Positions 9,148 to 18,500 of a DNA stretch of 64,000 bases are shown one piece after another (position 1 is the first letter of the stretch; each line of letters starts with the position of its first letter). Under the pieces are notes generated by a model. The model saw only the letters and a list, made by a program, of their open reading frames with translations. It had not been told where the DNA came from and ran no database searches. The stretch is from Spirochaeta isovalerica (lineage in GTDB: Bacteria; Spirochaetota; Spirochaetia; DSM-2461), in assembly GCF_014207565.1 (NCBI RefSeq), contig NZ_JACHGJ010000003.1, positions 235,944 through 299,943 on the forward strand, read 5' to 3'. The position numbers and the translations under genes are program-made.

Positions 9148-10596
9148 ATGATTGAGCTCAATATTATTATTCTGGAAGATGATATTGTACAGAATACCTG
9201 GTACAAAGCTTTTTACAATAACCTCAGTTTCCCTCCCTGCCGGGTAACCACGACAGAAAACTTGGCTCTGTTTAAAACCGAATTCCGTGAAAACTTCTAT
9301 AATTTTGCCATTATCGACTACTATCTTCCCGATACGAACGGTCGGGAAGTCCTCGAATATATTAAAGCGAACAATCCGTCCTGCGAAGTCATCATCGTAT
9401 CGTCGACAGAAGAGATTTCCACTGTAGTGGATCTTATGAAAACAGGAGCTTTTGATTTTCTCAAAAAACCACTGGATCCCAAACGCCTTCAGGCTCTGAC
9501 CATGCAGGTATGGGAAAGCCAGACCATAGTCAAGGAGAGGAATATCAACCGTCCGGCACCGGATAGGAGAGGGTTCTCTCAGGAAATCATCTATAAAAGC
9601 CAGAAGATAGAGAAAATACTCGATACGGCTACCCGCTGTGCCGGTGTCGATTCCACAGTCCTTATAAGAGGGGAAAGCGGAACGGGTAAGGAGCTTATAG
9701 CTAATTCCATATATTCCATGAGCCGGCGTACAAAAGCTCCTTTTGTTGTGCTCAATATTGCCTCCCTGCCGGAGACCCTTGTGGAAAGCGAGCTGTTCGG
9801 CCATAAGAAGGGGGCTTTTACAGGAGCCTCAAACGACCGGATCGGACGTTTTGAAGAAGCTGACGGGGGAACCCTCTTCATCGATGAAATCGGAGATATC
9901 TCCATGGCTGTACAGGTGAAGCTCCTCAGGGCCATACAATTCAAAACATTTCAGAAACTGGGCGATAATGACACCTATAAATCGGATGTCCGGATTATAG
10001 CGGCCACCAGCCGGAATCTCGAGGAAATGATAAAAACCAGGGAATTCCGCGAGGATCTTTATTATCGGCTCAGCGTTATCACCATACGCATTCCCCCTCT
10101 GAGAGAGAGAAAAGAGGATATCAAACCGCTTGTGGAGTATTTTCTGGAAAATAAATGCCGTTTTTACGGAAAGAGCATTCCCCGTTTGACAGATAAGGTG
10201 ACTCACGCACTCATCCGCCACGATTATCCCGGAAATGTCAGGGAGCTTGAGAATGTGGTTGAGCATGCCGTCGTCATGAACAGAGCCGAGATTCTGCTCT
10301 CCGAAGATCTTCCGGAGCAGTTGAGGATCTATGTCTCCGATGATCAGGAGGCTGTCGGCGATGATTCCGGAACGGAGGAAGATTCATCTGACGATTTTCT
10401 CTCTATCGATGACGACGACGATCTCGATCTGGAGAAGCATCTTATGAATATGGAGAAGAAAATCATCAGCAGGGCTCTTGAAAAATGTGAAGGGAATCAG
10501 AGCGCCGCCGCCCGGGTTCTGAAAATATCCGAGAGGAAGATGCGCTTCCGCATGGAGAAGCTCAATCTCGAAAATGTATACAGGACAGTAAGATGA
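9148..10596 (+). CDS. NtrC-family sigma-54-activating response regulator
   Basis: The product is about 482 residues. A receiver domain spans 1-120, with acidic pocket Asp11-Asp12, phospho-acceptor Asp57 and a Lys-Lys-Pro near 105. The AAA+ activator domain (about 150-385) has Walker A Gly-Glu-Ser-Gly-Thr-Gly-Lys-Glu, the GAFTGA loop that contacts sigma-54, and Walker B Leu-Phe-Ile-Asp-Glu. An acidic linker near residues 405-430 precedes a Fis-type helix-turn-helix (Asn-Gln-Ser-Ala-Ala-Ala-Arg-Val-Leu). No histidine kinase is adjacent. The two sigma-54 promoters at 14657 and 15488 are the obvious local targets. The ATG at 9148 is preferred over in-frame starts at 9115 and 9136, because the receiver domain begins right after it. 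Confidence 0.93.
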   Translation: MIELNIIILEDDIVQNTWYKAFYNNLSFPPCRVTTTENLALFKTEFRENFYNFAIIDYYLPDTNGREVLEYIKANNPSCEVIIVSSTEEISTVVDLMKTGAFDFLKKPLDPKRLQALTMQVWESQTIVKERNINRPAPDRRGFSQEIIYKSQKIEKILDTATRCAGVDSTVLIRGESGTGKELIANSIYSMSRRTKAPFVVLNIASLPETLVESELFGHKKGAFTGASNDRIGRFEEADGGTLFIDEIGDISMAVQVKLLRAIQFKTFQKLGDNDTYKSDVRIIAATSRNLEEMIKTREFREDLYYRLSVITIRIPPLRERKEDIKPLVEYFLENKCRFYGKSIPRLTDKVTHALIRHDYPGNVRELENVVEHAVVMNRAEILLSEDLPEQLRIYVSDDQEAVGDDSGTEEDSSDDFLSIDDDDDLDLEKHLMNMEKKIISRALEKCEGNQSAAARVLKISERKMRFRMEKLNLENVYRTVR

Positions 10597-12644
10597 ATGA
10601 ACTGACGAACACAGATATATTTCTCCCTCTCATATACACCTGTTTCACTATTCCCAGTCTGTATATCCTATTCCGATATTACCTTCTCAATCGCAAAAAG
10701 GAATTCCTCTCGCTTCTCCTTTTGGTGCTCGTCTTTAATTTTTTCCTGATCGCCGAAGGCGGCGCTCGAATTGCCATTCATTTTTACGGGAATCTTCTGG
10801 TCGCCACGCAACTCTCCCGGCTCCAGGAAGCATCGCTCATTTTTCTTTATATACTAGTTCCTTATGTCATCGGGACAAACTTCTCTCTTATGGACCGGTG
10901 GAAGAGAATAAACCGCTTCTTCCTTCTCATAGGTGTTGTAACAGCTGTCTATATGCTTTTTTTCATTTTCTTTAAGCCGGATATTTTTATCGATGTAAAG
11001 AAAATATTTTCCGACAGTTTCATACCGGGGAACAGACCGGGAAGGGGAGCCACGGGATATCTCTTCAAGCTCCGCGATATTTTTCTCATCGTTTATTTCA
11101 GTTACGGTGTCGCCGCTGTTCTTGTCAATAAGAAGGATCATCATCTCAATCAGATTCAATCCTCCATACTCATAGGGGTCGTTATCATATTCGCAATGAG
11201 CATCGGCGATCTGATTGCGGATATCAGCGGTGCAAGAGTCTCTCATTTTTCAAATATATTCCGTTTCGAACTGGGAGTCACAATTTTCTCACTATTTGTT
11301 TTCTCCCGCTCCATCATATATCTCCTGCGAAAAGGTCTGCTTCTCGAAGTAACGCAACAAAAGCTGGAGGAACATCAGAAGCTTCTCGAATTTCAGGCTA
11401 TCCACCGCAAGGAAAGCGGTCTGCTCAATCGCCGGGCTTTCCACGAGGCCGTCCGGGGATATTTCAGCGGGGAAGAGACCGGTAAAGGTTTGAACGGGCT
11501 TCTCTATATCCGCATCGGGAATTACCGGCAGCTTTATGAATCATTCGGAAGCGACAGGACCCGGGACATCATGAGACAGGTTTGCTTCAGGCTGGAAAAT
11601 GTCCAGACCGATTTAACAGTTCTCTATCATACCGAACCGGAGGAATTTGTCGTTTTTGTCAGAAATGCCGATTCAGAAGAATATATCCGGCGCTATGCCG
11701 GCGTTCTCCGTTCCATACTTCTCCAGCGGGTTCTCATCGGCGAAGATTCCTATTACGTCAGATCTCTCATCGGGGTGCTTCTGCTCCCCCGCGACGGAGC
11801 GTCTCTGGATGAAGTCCAGAGGAACTCATATAACACATTGAACAACGCATCCCGCTCCCCCGACAGAATCCTCTACTTTGACGAGCGCATCAGGAAGGAA
11901 AGCCTGAATCAATACTCCCTGATTACTCATATACAGACAGCTGTGCGCCACAATGAGTTTACCTTCCGTTATCTTCCTCTGCTCAATCAGATGGGCGGGA
12001 GAGAAGGGTTTGTCTTAAGGCTTCACTGGGATCAGCCTTATACTTTTCAGGAATTGACCGTTTATGCGGAAAAATCCGGCCTGATTCACGAATTGCATAA
12101 AATGTCCACGCAAATGCTCTACAACGATGTCAGGATTCTCAGAAGCCGCGGCGTGGAAGGCAGGATTTACGGTATGCTCAATACATCGCTGCTTCTGGCG
12201 GAAGGTTTCGCCGACAGAGTCATCAACACCCTCGAAACAGCGAATTTCACTGTAAATGATGTCGGTTTCGTCATTTTTGACAATTCCCATTTTCAAATGA
12301 AGAGTTTTATTGTTCAAAATATCACGATTCTGAAAGATTACGGTTTCGATTTAATTCTCGACGAGTCGCGAAGTTCGAATAACTCGCTCGATACGTTATT
12401 AACTGTTCCCATTGATAAGATAATATTGAAAAGGGAGATTCTCACAGGACTGGAAAGCGATGAGAGAAAGAAAATCTATATTCACAATATACTCAGGATG
12501 ATGAATGATCTGGATTATACAACCATTGCCGACGGAGTCGAATCAAAGGAGATTCAGAGCTATCTCAAGAATGAAGGCATTTCCCTGTTCCTGGAAACTC
12601 CGTCCAACAAGCCGGTTTCCATTGAAGAGTTGATTCAGGGCTGA
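10593..12644 (+). CDS. Multi-pass membrane protein with degenerate GGDEF and EAL domains
   Basis: The 683-residue product has about seven transmembrane helices in residues 10-245, a short coiled linker, a GGDEF-fold domain (about 265-425) and an EAL-fold domain (about 435-680). Both look catalytically dead. The GGDEF loop is replaced by Glu-Pro-Glu-Glu-Phe. The EAL triad position reads Phe-Val-Leu-Arg-Leu, and the late Glu-Gly-Val-Glu-Thr motif has become Asp-Gly-Val-Glu-Ser. Proteins of this kind usually bind c-di-GMP or act as adaptors; LapD is the best-known case, although its N-terminus differs. The ATG overlaps the stop of the upstream activator (ATGA), so the two are translationally coupled. 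Confidence 0.85.
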   Translation: MNELTNTDIFLPLIYTCFTIPSLYILFRYYLLNRKKEFLSLLLLVLVFNFFLIAEGGARIAIHFYGNLLVATQLSRLQEASLIFLYILVPYVIGTNFSLMDRWKRINRFFLLIGVVTAVYMLFFIFFKPDIFIDVKKIFSDSFIPGNRPGRGATGYLFKLRDIFLIVYFSYGVAAVLVNKKDHHLNQIQSSILIGVVIIFAMSIGDLIADISGARVSHFSNIFRFELGVTIFSLFVFSRSIIYLLRKGLLLEVTQQKLEEHQKLLEFQAIHRKESGLLNRRAFHEAVRGYFSGEETGKGLNGLLYIRIGNYRQLYESFGSDRTRDIMRQVCFRLENVQTDLTVLYHTEPEEFVVFVRNADSEEYIRRYAGVLRSILLQRVLIGEDSYYVRSLIGVLLLPRDGASLDEVQRNSYNTLNNASRSPDRILYFDERIRKESLNQYSLITHIQTAVRHNEFTFRYLPLLNQMGGREGFVLRLHWDQPYTFQELTVYAEKSGLIHELHKMSTQMLYNDVRILRSRGVEGRIYGMLNTSLLLAEGFADRVINTLETANFTVNDVGFVIFDNSHFQMKSFIVQNITILKDYGFDLILDESRSSNNSLDTLLTVPIDKIILKREILTGLESDERKKIYIHNILRMMNDLDYTTIADGVESKEIQSYLKNEGISLFLETPSNKPVSIEELIQG

Positions 12645-13603
12645 TCGCTATTATCGTAAAATCCGTGAATGGCAAAAATATTCAATAGAATGACACCGCA
12701 GAACAGCAGGGAAATGACCGACAGAAAGGTTTCAGAGACATATTTCCAGAGCGATGTATTCATACTCATATAGAGGATGAAGATTACGGCGAACCAGACT
12801 TCGCTCCAGAGAACAAGAGCCCTCCGCTGTTTTCTCTTAATTTCTGGCGTAAAGATTTCCTGGCCGTTATTGTGTACCGAATTGTACTCCGAGAGGATAT
12901 TCCTTATGGGACTGTAGAGCGATCCGATGAAGAATAGAGGTATGGCCAGCAGAAAATAGATATGGTAATAAAAGCGGTAATGGGGAGAATCCAGAAAAAA
13001 GAGAACCGTGCTAACGCCCAGATAGACCAGAAGGAAAATCTCAAGGCGCGTCAGCCTGTCGGTTTTGAAATAATAGATTGAAAAAGCCGAAAACAGGATG
13101 AATAAAGCTAAAAAGGAGCCGGCCGTATTGACCGAAAAAACCCAGCCCAGCCATATCTGCAGAAAAGCCAGCGAAACAAGTATGAAGCTGAACTCCCGGG
13201 GTAAGCCGAAAGGTCCTCTGATAATTTTACCGGGGAGTGAGTCCGGTTCTCTCAGGTTCTCTTTGCCGAAATGGAAAAACTTGCTCATCTCAAAGAAAAA
13301 CATACGATCCCCCGAGATGTAATACTCTCCCTCTCCATATCCGTGATAGGGATCTTTCTCGCTGCGCATCAAAGCCAGAAAAGTTTCGATCGATCCCTGA
13401 TATTCCATATCCTGTAAATGGCTCAAACCGTCGTTCAGATAGGCTTCTTCTTTATTGATGACCATATGGTACTGGGAATAGGGGAAAACCAGGTTGAGGA
13501 TCCGCGGTTCGCCCCGGTAATCCTCCACAGCAAACTGCCGGCAGATATGGGAGAGAACCATCTGCTCCTGTTCGTATTTCTGCCCCGGACCGAAGATCAG
13601 CAT
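12635..13603 (-). CDS. Membrane protein with SCP2-like N-terminal domain (copy 2)
   Basis: The 322-residue product has a soluble N-terminal part (about 1-120) ending in a segment like the core of sterol-carrier-protein-2 folds: Tyr-Gln-Gly-Ser-Ile-Glu-Thr-Phe, then Asp-Pro-Tyr, then Ile-Ser-Gly-Asp. About six hydrophobic helices follow (about 145-310). It has the same plan as its upstream neighbour at 13597-14526, which it overlaps by 7 nt, so they arose by duplication and are probably coupled. SCP2 folds bind lipids or acyl chains. Fusion to a multi-pass membrane domain is not a family I recognise. The 3' end overlaps the convergent degenerate GGDEF/EAL gene by 10 nt. Confidence 0.7.
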   Translation of the reverse strand: MLIFGPGQKYEQEQMVLSHICRQFAVEDYRGEPRILNLVFPYSQYHMVINKEEAYLNDGLSHLQDMEYQGSIETFLALMRSEKDPYHGYGEGEYYISGDRMFFFEMSKFFHFGKENLREPDSLPGKIIRGPFGLPREFSFILVSLAFLQIWLGWVFSVNTAGSFLALFILFSAFSIYYFKTDRLTRLEIFLLVYLGVSTVLFFLDSPHYRFYYHIYFLLAIPLFFIGSLYSPIRNILSEYNSVHNNGQEIFTPEIKRKQRRALVLWSEVWFAVIFILYMSMNTSLWKYVSETFLSVISLLFCGVILLNIFAIHGFYDNSDQP

Positions 13604-14526
13604 GATCCCAGCTCCAGAAAGGAATAGACCCCTGTCAGGACGAAGAGGAGAAGATAGAGATTCCCCGCCAGAATCTGGTAAATATCTCTGCTCCAGGGAA
13701 CCATGGATATGGCCACTCCGGCGCAGAAGAGCAGAATCCAGAGTATGGTTATATTGGACTGGTGGTTATTGATTATACAGTCAGTGTACTCTCTGTTGTT
13801 GATATTGATTGAATTGTAACGGCCCACGATTGTCCGTTCGAAGAAAAAGCTGCCTGTAAAAATAATGATCATGTAAATATTGTAGAGAAAGAAGATATTG
13901 CCGCTTACCCCTAAGTAGTTGTAATAAAGGGCGATAGTAAAAGCCGGATATATGAGAAATAGAAGTAGCTCTCGGAAATGCACTTTATCGGTAAAAAACA
14001 GATAGCCGAGCAATAAAGTGAAAAGAGAAGCTGGCAGAATAATAAAATTTCTTCCCAGGTGCATCAGCTGCATTACCTGAAGCAGAAAACCGGAGAACAT
14101 CATCGTTGAAAAGACAGAGCGTCCGGAAAGTCCGAGGGGGCCCCGGAAGACCGGCGAAGTTTTATCGAATCTTTTCTCCTTCCGGTTCGTGTCCACCAGA
14201 GAGAAGCTGTTTCTGAGATGAAGGAAAAATGCAATATCCCCCTCCACATCTATCAGGCAATCGAGAATGCTTTTCAGAGGGTCGGTTTTTTTTCTGAGAA
14301 TATCTATAAAGGTATCGATAGGACCCTTGTATGTTACAGTGGCGCGGGGATGTTTTCCCCAGTTTACCGAACACTGCCCTGCAGTAAAAGACAGGTAATA
14401 GCTCTCTCCGCTGCTGCTTTGTATATTGAGAATGGGATCGTATTCAGGATCGAAAGGAGATTGTCGATAGGTTTCAGATATCACTTCCAGTAAATCCTGG
14501 TATTTGCCTGTCTGATCGAATACCAT
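13597..14526 (-). CDS. Membrane protein with SCP2-like N-terminal domain (copy 1)
   Basis: The 309-residue product has a soluble part (about 1-120) with a clear SCP2-like core: Tyr-Lys-Gly-Pro-Ile-Asp-Thr-Phe, then Thr-Asp-Pro-Leu-Lys, then Val-Glu-Gly-Asp. About five or six transmembrane helices follow (about 135-305). A conserved Arg-Gly-Pro-Leu/Phe-Gly-Leu motif just before the helices is shared with copy 2. The ATG has no Shine-Dalgarno sequence, but TAATAT ends 6 nt upstream with TTGAAA 16 bp further, so the transcript may be leaderless. An internal GTG is an alternative start. The gene is divergent from the sigma-54-driven SCP2-like pair. Lipid handling in the inner membrane is inferred. 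Confidence 0.7.
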   Translation of the reverse strand: MVFDQTGKYQDLLEVISETYRQSPFDPEYDPILNIQSSSGESYYLSFTAGQCSVNWGKHPRATVTYKGPIDTFIDILRKKTDPLKSILDCLIDVEGDIAFFLHLRNSFSLVDTNRKEKRFDKTSPVFRGPLGLSGRSVFSTMMFSGFLLQVMQLMHLGRNFIILPASLFTLLLGYLFFTDKVHFRELLLFLIYPAFTIALYYNYLGVSGNIFFLYNIYMIIIFTGSFFFERTIVGRYNSININNREYTDCIINNHQSNITILWILLFCAGVAISMVPWSRDIYQILAGNLYLLLFVLTGVYSFLELGSC

Positions 14527-14532
14527 AATTCA

Positions 14533-14560
14533 ATATTAGTCCAAACGGCTCTCTTTTCAA
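14533..14560 (-). promoter_or_regulatory. Sigma-70-type promoter of the SCP2-membrane gene
   Basis: On the minus strand TTGAAA (14560-14555) and TAATAT (14538-14533) are separated by 16 bp, and the -10 ends 6 nt before the ATG at 14526. Confidence 0.5.
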
Positions 14561-14572
14561 GCAACTTTCTCC

Positions 14573-14620
14573 CATTTTCGTCGAATCGGCGGGGATATTC
14601 TCTCTCCTTCGACGAAAATG
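14573..14620. promoter_or_regulatory. 13-bp inverted repeat, candidate enhancer site
   Basis: CATTTTCGTCGAA (14573-14585) is repeated exactly in inverted orientation at 14608-14620, with 22 bp between. It lies about 37-84 bp upstream of the -24 element at 14657, a normal distance for the upstream activator sequence of an NtrC-type protein. The activator at 9148-10596 is the obvious candidate, but binding is inferred. A transcribed stem-loop is the alternative reading; there is no adjacent T-tract. Confidence 0.55.
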
Positions 14621-14656
14621 CCTGAATCTCTGTCGTTTTTACTCTTTTTGTCCTCT

Positions 14657-14672
14657 TGGCACGATTTTGGCA
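14657..14672 (+). promoter_or_regulatory. Sigma-54 promoter (-24/-12) for SCP2-like gene pair
   Basis: TGGCACGATTTTGGCA matches the sigma-54 consensus TGGCAYG-N4-TTGCA with one mismatch and exact GG-to-GC spacing. The predicted transcript starts near 14683, about 20 nt before the ATG at 14704. Confidence 0.75.
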
Positions 14673-14703
14673 AGATCCTGTTACATGGGAGGATATACCA
14701 TTT

Positions 14704-15072
14704 ATGACAGGTTGCAATCTATCAGCAGATTTTTTTCATTTCAATTATTCCAATCATCTCGGCGGATTTTTAGAAAGGCTTGAATATCCCATGTCTTATG
14801 AGTTCCATATGGTGCTTAATGTACGGACGGAAAGAGGGGAGCGAATACAGAAGTTTCATCTGAACAGCCGGTTCCGCAATGATGAGTGCCGGTTTATCCC
14901 TCTTATCCAGCTCAGAGCGGGAGACGCGACATTCCGAAAACTTTTTTCCGGTATCGCGGAAATTTCAGACCTCTACAAAGATGGTGATATCACCGTGACG
15001 GGTGAGGCTTATTTAATGGGAGCCCTCTCTGATGCACTCAAGCAGTATTACAGAAACGGCGGGGGCGCATGA
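14704..15072 (+). CDS. Small SCP2-like protein 1
   Basis: The product is about 122 residues, soluble, with no signal peptide. Its C-terminal half has the SCP2-like pattern of a beta-strand, a Phe-containing helix, then Gly-Asp-Ile-Thr-Val-Thr-Gly-Glu and a Leu-rich helix. The ATG at 14704 is chosen because GGAGG (14689-14693) is well spaced, and because an in-frame upstream ATG at 14656 would lie before the start point predicted from the sigma-54 promoter. The stop overlaps the next start (ATGA), so the pair is coupled. Lipid or acyl-chain binding is a fold-based inference. Confidence 0.68.
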   Translation: MTGCNLSADFFHFNYSNHLGGFLERLEYPMSYEFHMVLNVRTERGERIQKFHLNSRFRNDECRFIPLIQLRAGDATFRKLFSGIAEISDLYKDGDITVTGEAYLMGALSDALKQYYRNGGGA

Positions 15073-15419
15073 TGCTGTACAGGGAGCTGGCCATTTTTCT
15101 GGATGAACTGAATTTTAAAATCAATGACGGGATCGAGCGCTTGATCAACATTGTTACGGAAAGTGAAAGTTTCACAGTGACAATATTTAATGGAAAAGGG
15201 TTCCTGAGCCATACTTTTTGCGATGACCCTCATCTTGCCATACGGATCAATGAAAAACATCTCCGCTGCATGATGGATTGCCGGTACGGAATACTTGATC
15301 TCTATATAAAGGGAAAAATGAAAGCCGGAGGCGATCTGCCTCTTCTTCTCTCTTTTGTTATGGCGGTAGGGCACTATCAGGAGACAGTCAGCCGTGACAG
15401 ACTGCATTGCTGTGTTTAA
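15069..15419 (+). CDS. Small SCP2-like protein 2
   Basis: The product is 116 residues with no signal peptide or membrane helix. The pattern His-Leu-Ala-Ile-Arg-Ile-Asn-Glu-Lys, then Gly-Lys-Met-Lys-Ala-Gly-Gly-Asp followed by a Leu-rich helix, resembles the SCP2 core and the neighbour upstream, though similarity is weaker. It ends shortly before the sigma-54 promoter of the second giant lipoprotein. The start overlaps the previous stop as ATGA. A dedicated lipid-binding pair working with the SCP2 membrane proteins is plausible but untested. Confidence 0.62.
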   Translation: MMLYRELAIFLDELNFKINDGIERLINIVTESESFTVTIFNGKGFLSHTFCDDPHLAIRINEKHLRCMMDCRYGILDLYIKGKMKAGGDLPLLLSFVMAVGHYQETVSRDRLHCCV

Positions 15420-15422
15420 CAA

Positions 15423-15450
15423 GACGAAATTGACCTGTTATCGACAAATG
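15423..15450 (+). promoter_or_regulatory. Two half-site-like repeats upstream of second sigma-54 promoter
   Basis: GACGAAATTG (15423-15432) and TCGACAAATG (15441-15450) resemble the right arm TTCGACGAAAATG of the inverted repeat at 14573-14620. They lie about 38-65 bp upstream of the -24 element at 15488. They are candidate binding sites for the same activator; the match is imperfect. Confidence 0.4.
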
Positions 15451-15487
15451 TGACGACTTTTTGCTTAATTAAGTTAAAAATCCATAA

Positions 15488-15503
15488 TGGCATGATTATT
15501 GCA
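15488..15503 (+). promoter_or_regulatory. Sigma-54 promoter (-24/-12) for giant lipoprotein B
   Basis: TGGCATGATTATTGCA is a perfect match to TGGCAYG-N4-TTGCA. The predicted start point is near 15514, about 24 nt before the GTG start at 15538, with AGGAG in between. Confidence 0.85.
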
Positions 15504-15537
15504 AGATGAGTGGTGTATTCATATTCAGGAGAGAAAA

Positions 15538-18500
15538 GTGAAAAAAAACATCAGAAACAGTTTATTGTTTATTATATTTCCGGTTCTGATCGCCGCCGCG
15601 GGATGCAGCAATATGCTCACCACGGTTTATATGGATCCGGAGGATCTACGCAATGAAGAGCCTTCTCCGGCGTCGGCGCTTACGGCTACTGTTTATTCGC
15701 CGGTGGATTTCGGCGCCGATAGTTCTCTGTCGGAAATTTCCCTTGAGCTGATATGGAGCCGCGAAGTATCGGGCTTTGATGTTGCCGATATGGTTCCCGC
15801 CAATGCGGCTGTTTCCTCTTTTTCCGGAGAAGGGGACAAGTACGTTTTTACTTTGAAAGCTCTTTCCGAAGGCCTGGTCGGTTTCTCCATCTCCTCAGGC
15901 GCGCTTGACGGTGCGGATCTGAAGGAAGATATCGTCTATCAATATAACTTCAATCCCGCGGCTCTGACTCTGTCCATATCATCGGATGAAACAGTGATCA
16001 CCAATCAGACATCAATTCCCGTCTATTTTGATTTCTCCCATGATGTCGAGGGCTTTGATTCCCCGGACATTTCGGTTCTCGGCGGTACGCTGAGCGGATT
16101 CTCGGGAAGCGGCAGCTCCTGGTCGGGCAATCTTACTTTCACTTCCGACGGCTTCGCGACTGTCTCGGTCAATACCGGTGCGGCCAACCATCCCGATTAT
16201 GAGGATATCCTGAGCGGATCGGCCAGTTTTTCCATCGAATATGACGGAACAGATCCCGAAGGGGCTCTCTCCACTTCCATCGGCGAAGGTGATTCGACAG
16301 GCCATGGTTCACTGGCTTTTTCTCTTGATATAAGCGAAGAAACCGAAGCTATAGACAGTTCCGTCATTCTCGTGACAAACGGGACGATTTCCCATTTTTC
16401 CGGAAGCGGCGACTCCTATACTTTCGATGTTACACCTCTGGCAGCCGGAACAGTCAAGGTTGAGCTTCCCGCCGGCGTTCTCGTCGACAAGTCCGGGAAT
16501 GAAAGCTCGCAAGCCGACTCGTTCTCCTATGTGTACGATTCCACTCTTATCGGTGTCAATATTACAGGTTCTGTCGGTTCGGTCAGCAACAGCCCGGCGG
16601 TTGCCGCATCAGTGGTTTTCAGCGAGCCGGTTACAGGTCTCGAAGCGGCGGATTTTACTGTGACAAACGGAACCGTAACGGGATTGACCGGTTCGGGCGA
16701 CACTTATGAGGTCACTCTGACTGCCGGTTCCGACGGGGTTGTTTCTCTTGCTCTCCCATCCGGTGCTGCTGTAAACGGAATAGGAGCGCCCAATGCCGCG
16801 TCATCCTGGACTTATCAATATGACGGTACGGAACCTGCGGCCGTTTTTTTCGACCTTTCGAAAATCGGTACCGGAACCGGTATCGGATCCGGCGCTTATT
16901 CTGATGAATACATTTTCCTTGACTTGAACAGCGATTACAGCGGAGACGCCGGGAGCGGGCTCTCATATGAATACACGGTAGATTTGGGCTCAACCTGGAA
17001 AACCTTCAATCTCATAGGTGTTATGCTTACGGAGAACAGAACATACGCGGGCATTAATATTCGTGTGAGCGATGAAGCCGGCAACATGACCGAGGGCTCG
17101 GCATTGACAAACATCACGATTGATACGGTCGCCCCTGATGCTCCTGTCGTCATAATCGGCACCGATCCGGTCAATGCATCCAATTACAGTTCTTTCGCTT
17201 TTAACTTGAGCGGGGGTGAAGCGGGCATTAATTACTACTATTCCATTCGTTCCAGTGAGGGACCGGGGGAAATCACCGGATCGGGGGTATTTGACGGTTC
17301 GGGAGTATCTTCCGTTGTTGAAGATCTGTCCGCTCTGCCGGACGGGACAATCACTGTCCGGGCAACGGCGGAAGACCATGCCGGCAATATGAGTTCCGGC
17401 GGCACCGACGGAGCACCTATGGACACCGAAATTCCCGCGGCTCCCGTTGTCTCGATAACATCCGGCGATACCATCACAGGCGCCGATCCCACTATCGGCT
17501 TTGAAATTACAGGCGGAGAAGCGGGAAATGAATATGAGTATGTCATAACCTCTTCCGCCGGAGGATCGATCTTCAGGGAAGTCAAAACCTTCGATGTTTC
17601 AGGCGGCAAAAGCTTTTCCGGTATTGATTTATCGGCTTTCCGCGACGGCGTGCTCTCGGTTTCCGTTGTACAGACCGACGATGCTGGCAATGCCGGCCCT
17701 GCCGGTTCCGATTCGGTGGTACTGGATTTGAAAGCATTCAATGATCCCGATTTCGACTTTGCCATCAACAGCACCAATGTTACCGACGGATCCGTTACGC
17801 TAGTGGGCGAACCGGGCTCAAGCTATTCCTATACAATCTATTCCACCGGCGGAGGCGACGTTCTCTCCGGTACGGGAACATTTGACGGCACGGGCCAAAA
17901 AACTATCGACGGACTGGATTTCAGCGGTATGGCCGACGGATATCTGATTCTTATCGTGGATATCATTGACCTTTCAGGCAACAGCAGCATGGCTGTGAGC
18001 TTTACGGAAATCGATGCATCGGCTCCTCCCTTAACAACAGCAGCGGATTTTTCGGCGGAAACGGGATCGGTCAATTTCGATATGTCCTATCACGGCAGCC
18101 AGACCGTTCCAAGCGGTATTGTCAAATTCGATACTGATGTGCTCACGGGGTCTGACTACGATGATGAGATCCGGTTCTCCGATCTGGAGGATGGCGAATT
18201 TTTCACCGTTGCCGGCGGGGCCGGTTTCAATACCATCGACCTTTCGGAATACTCCTCTGCCGATGTGACAGTACAGGCGGGACAGACTGGAGAAGACGAC
18301 GGAAACATCGTCATCACCCTTCCCTCAGGGGGAACGGCTACCATTCTCTACAGCGATTTTCAGAGACTGGAGTTCTGTTCCAATAACTTTACCGGAAGCC
18401 CCCATGCCATTGAACTGGATACAGCGGACGGTACTCTCTGGACATTCAGCGATACTCAGTTCGAGCTTCATACCACCGTTGGCAATTACAAAGCGGGAAT

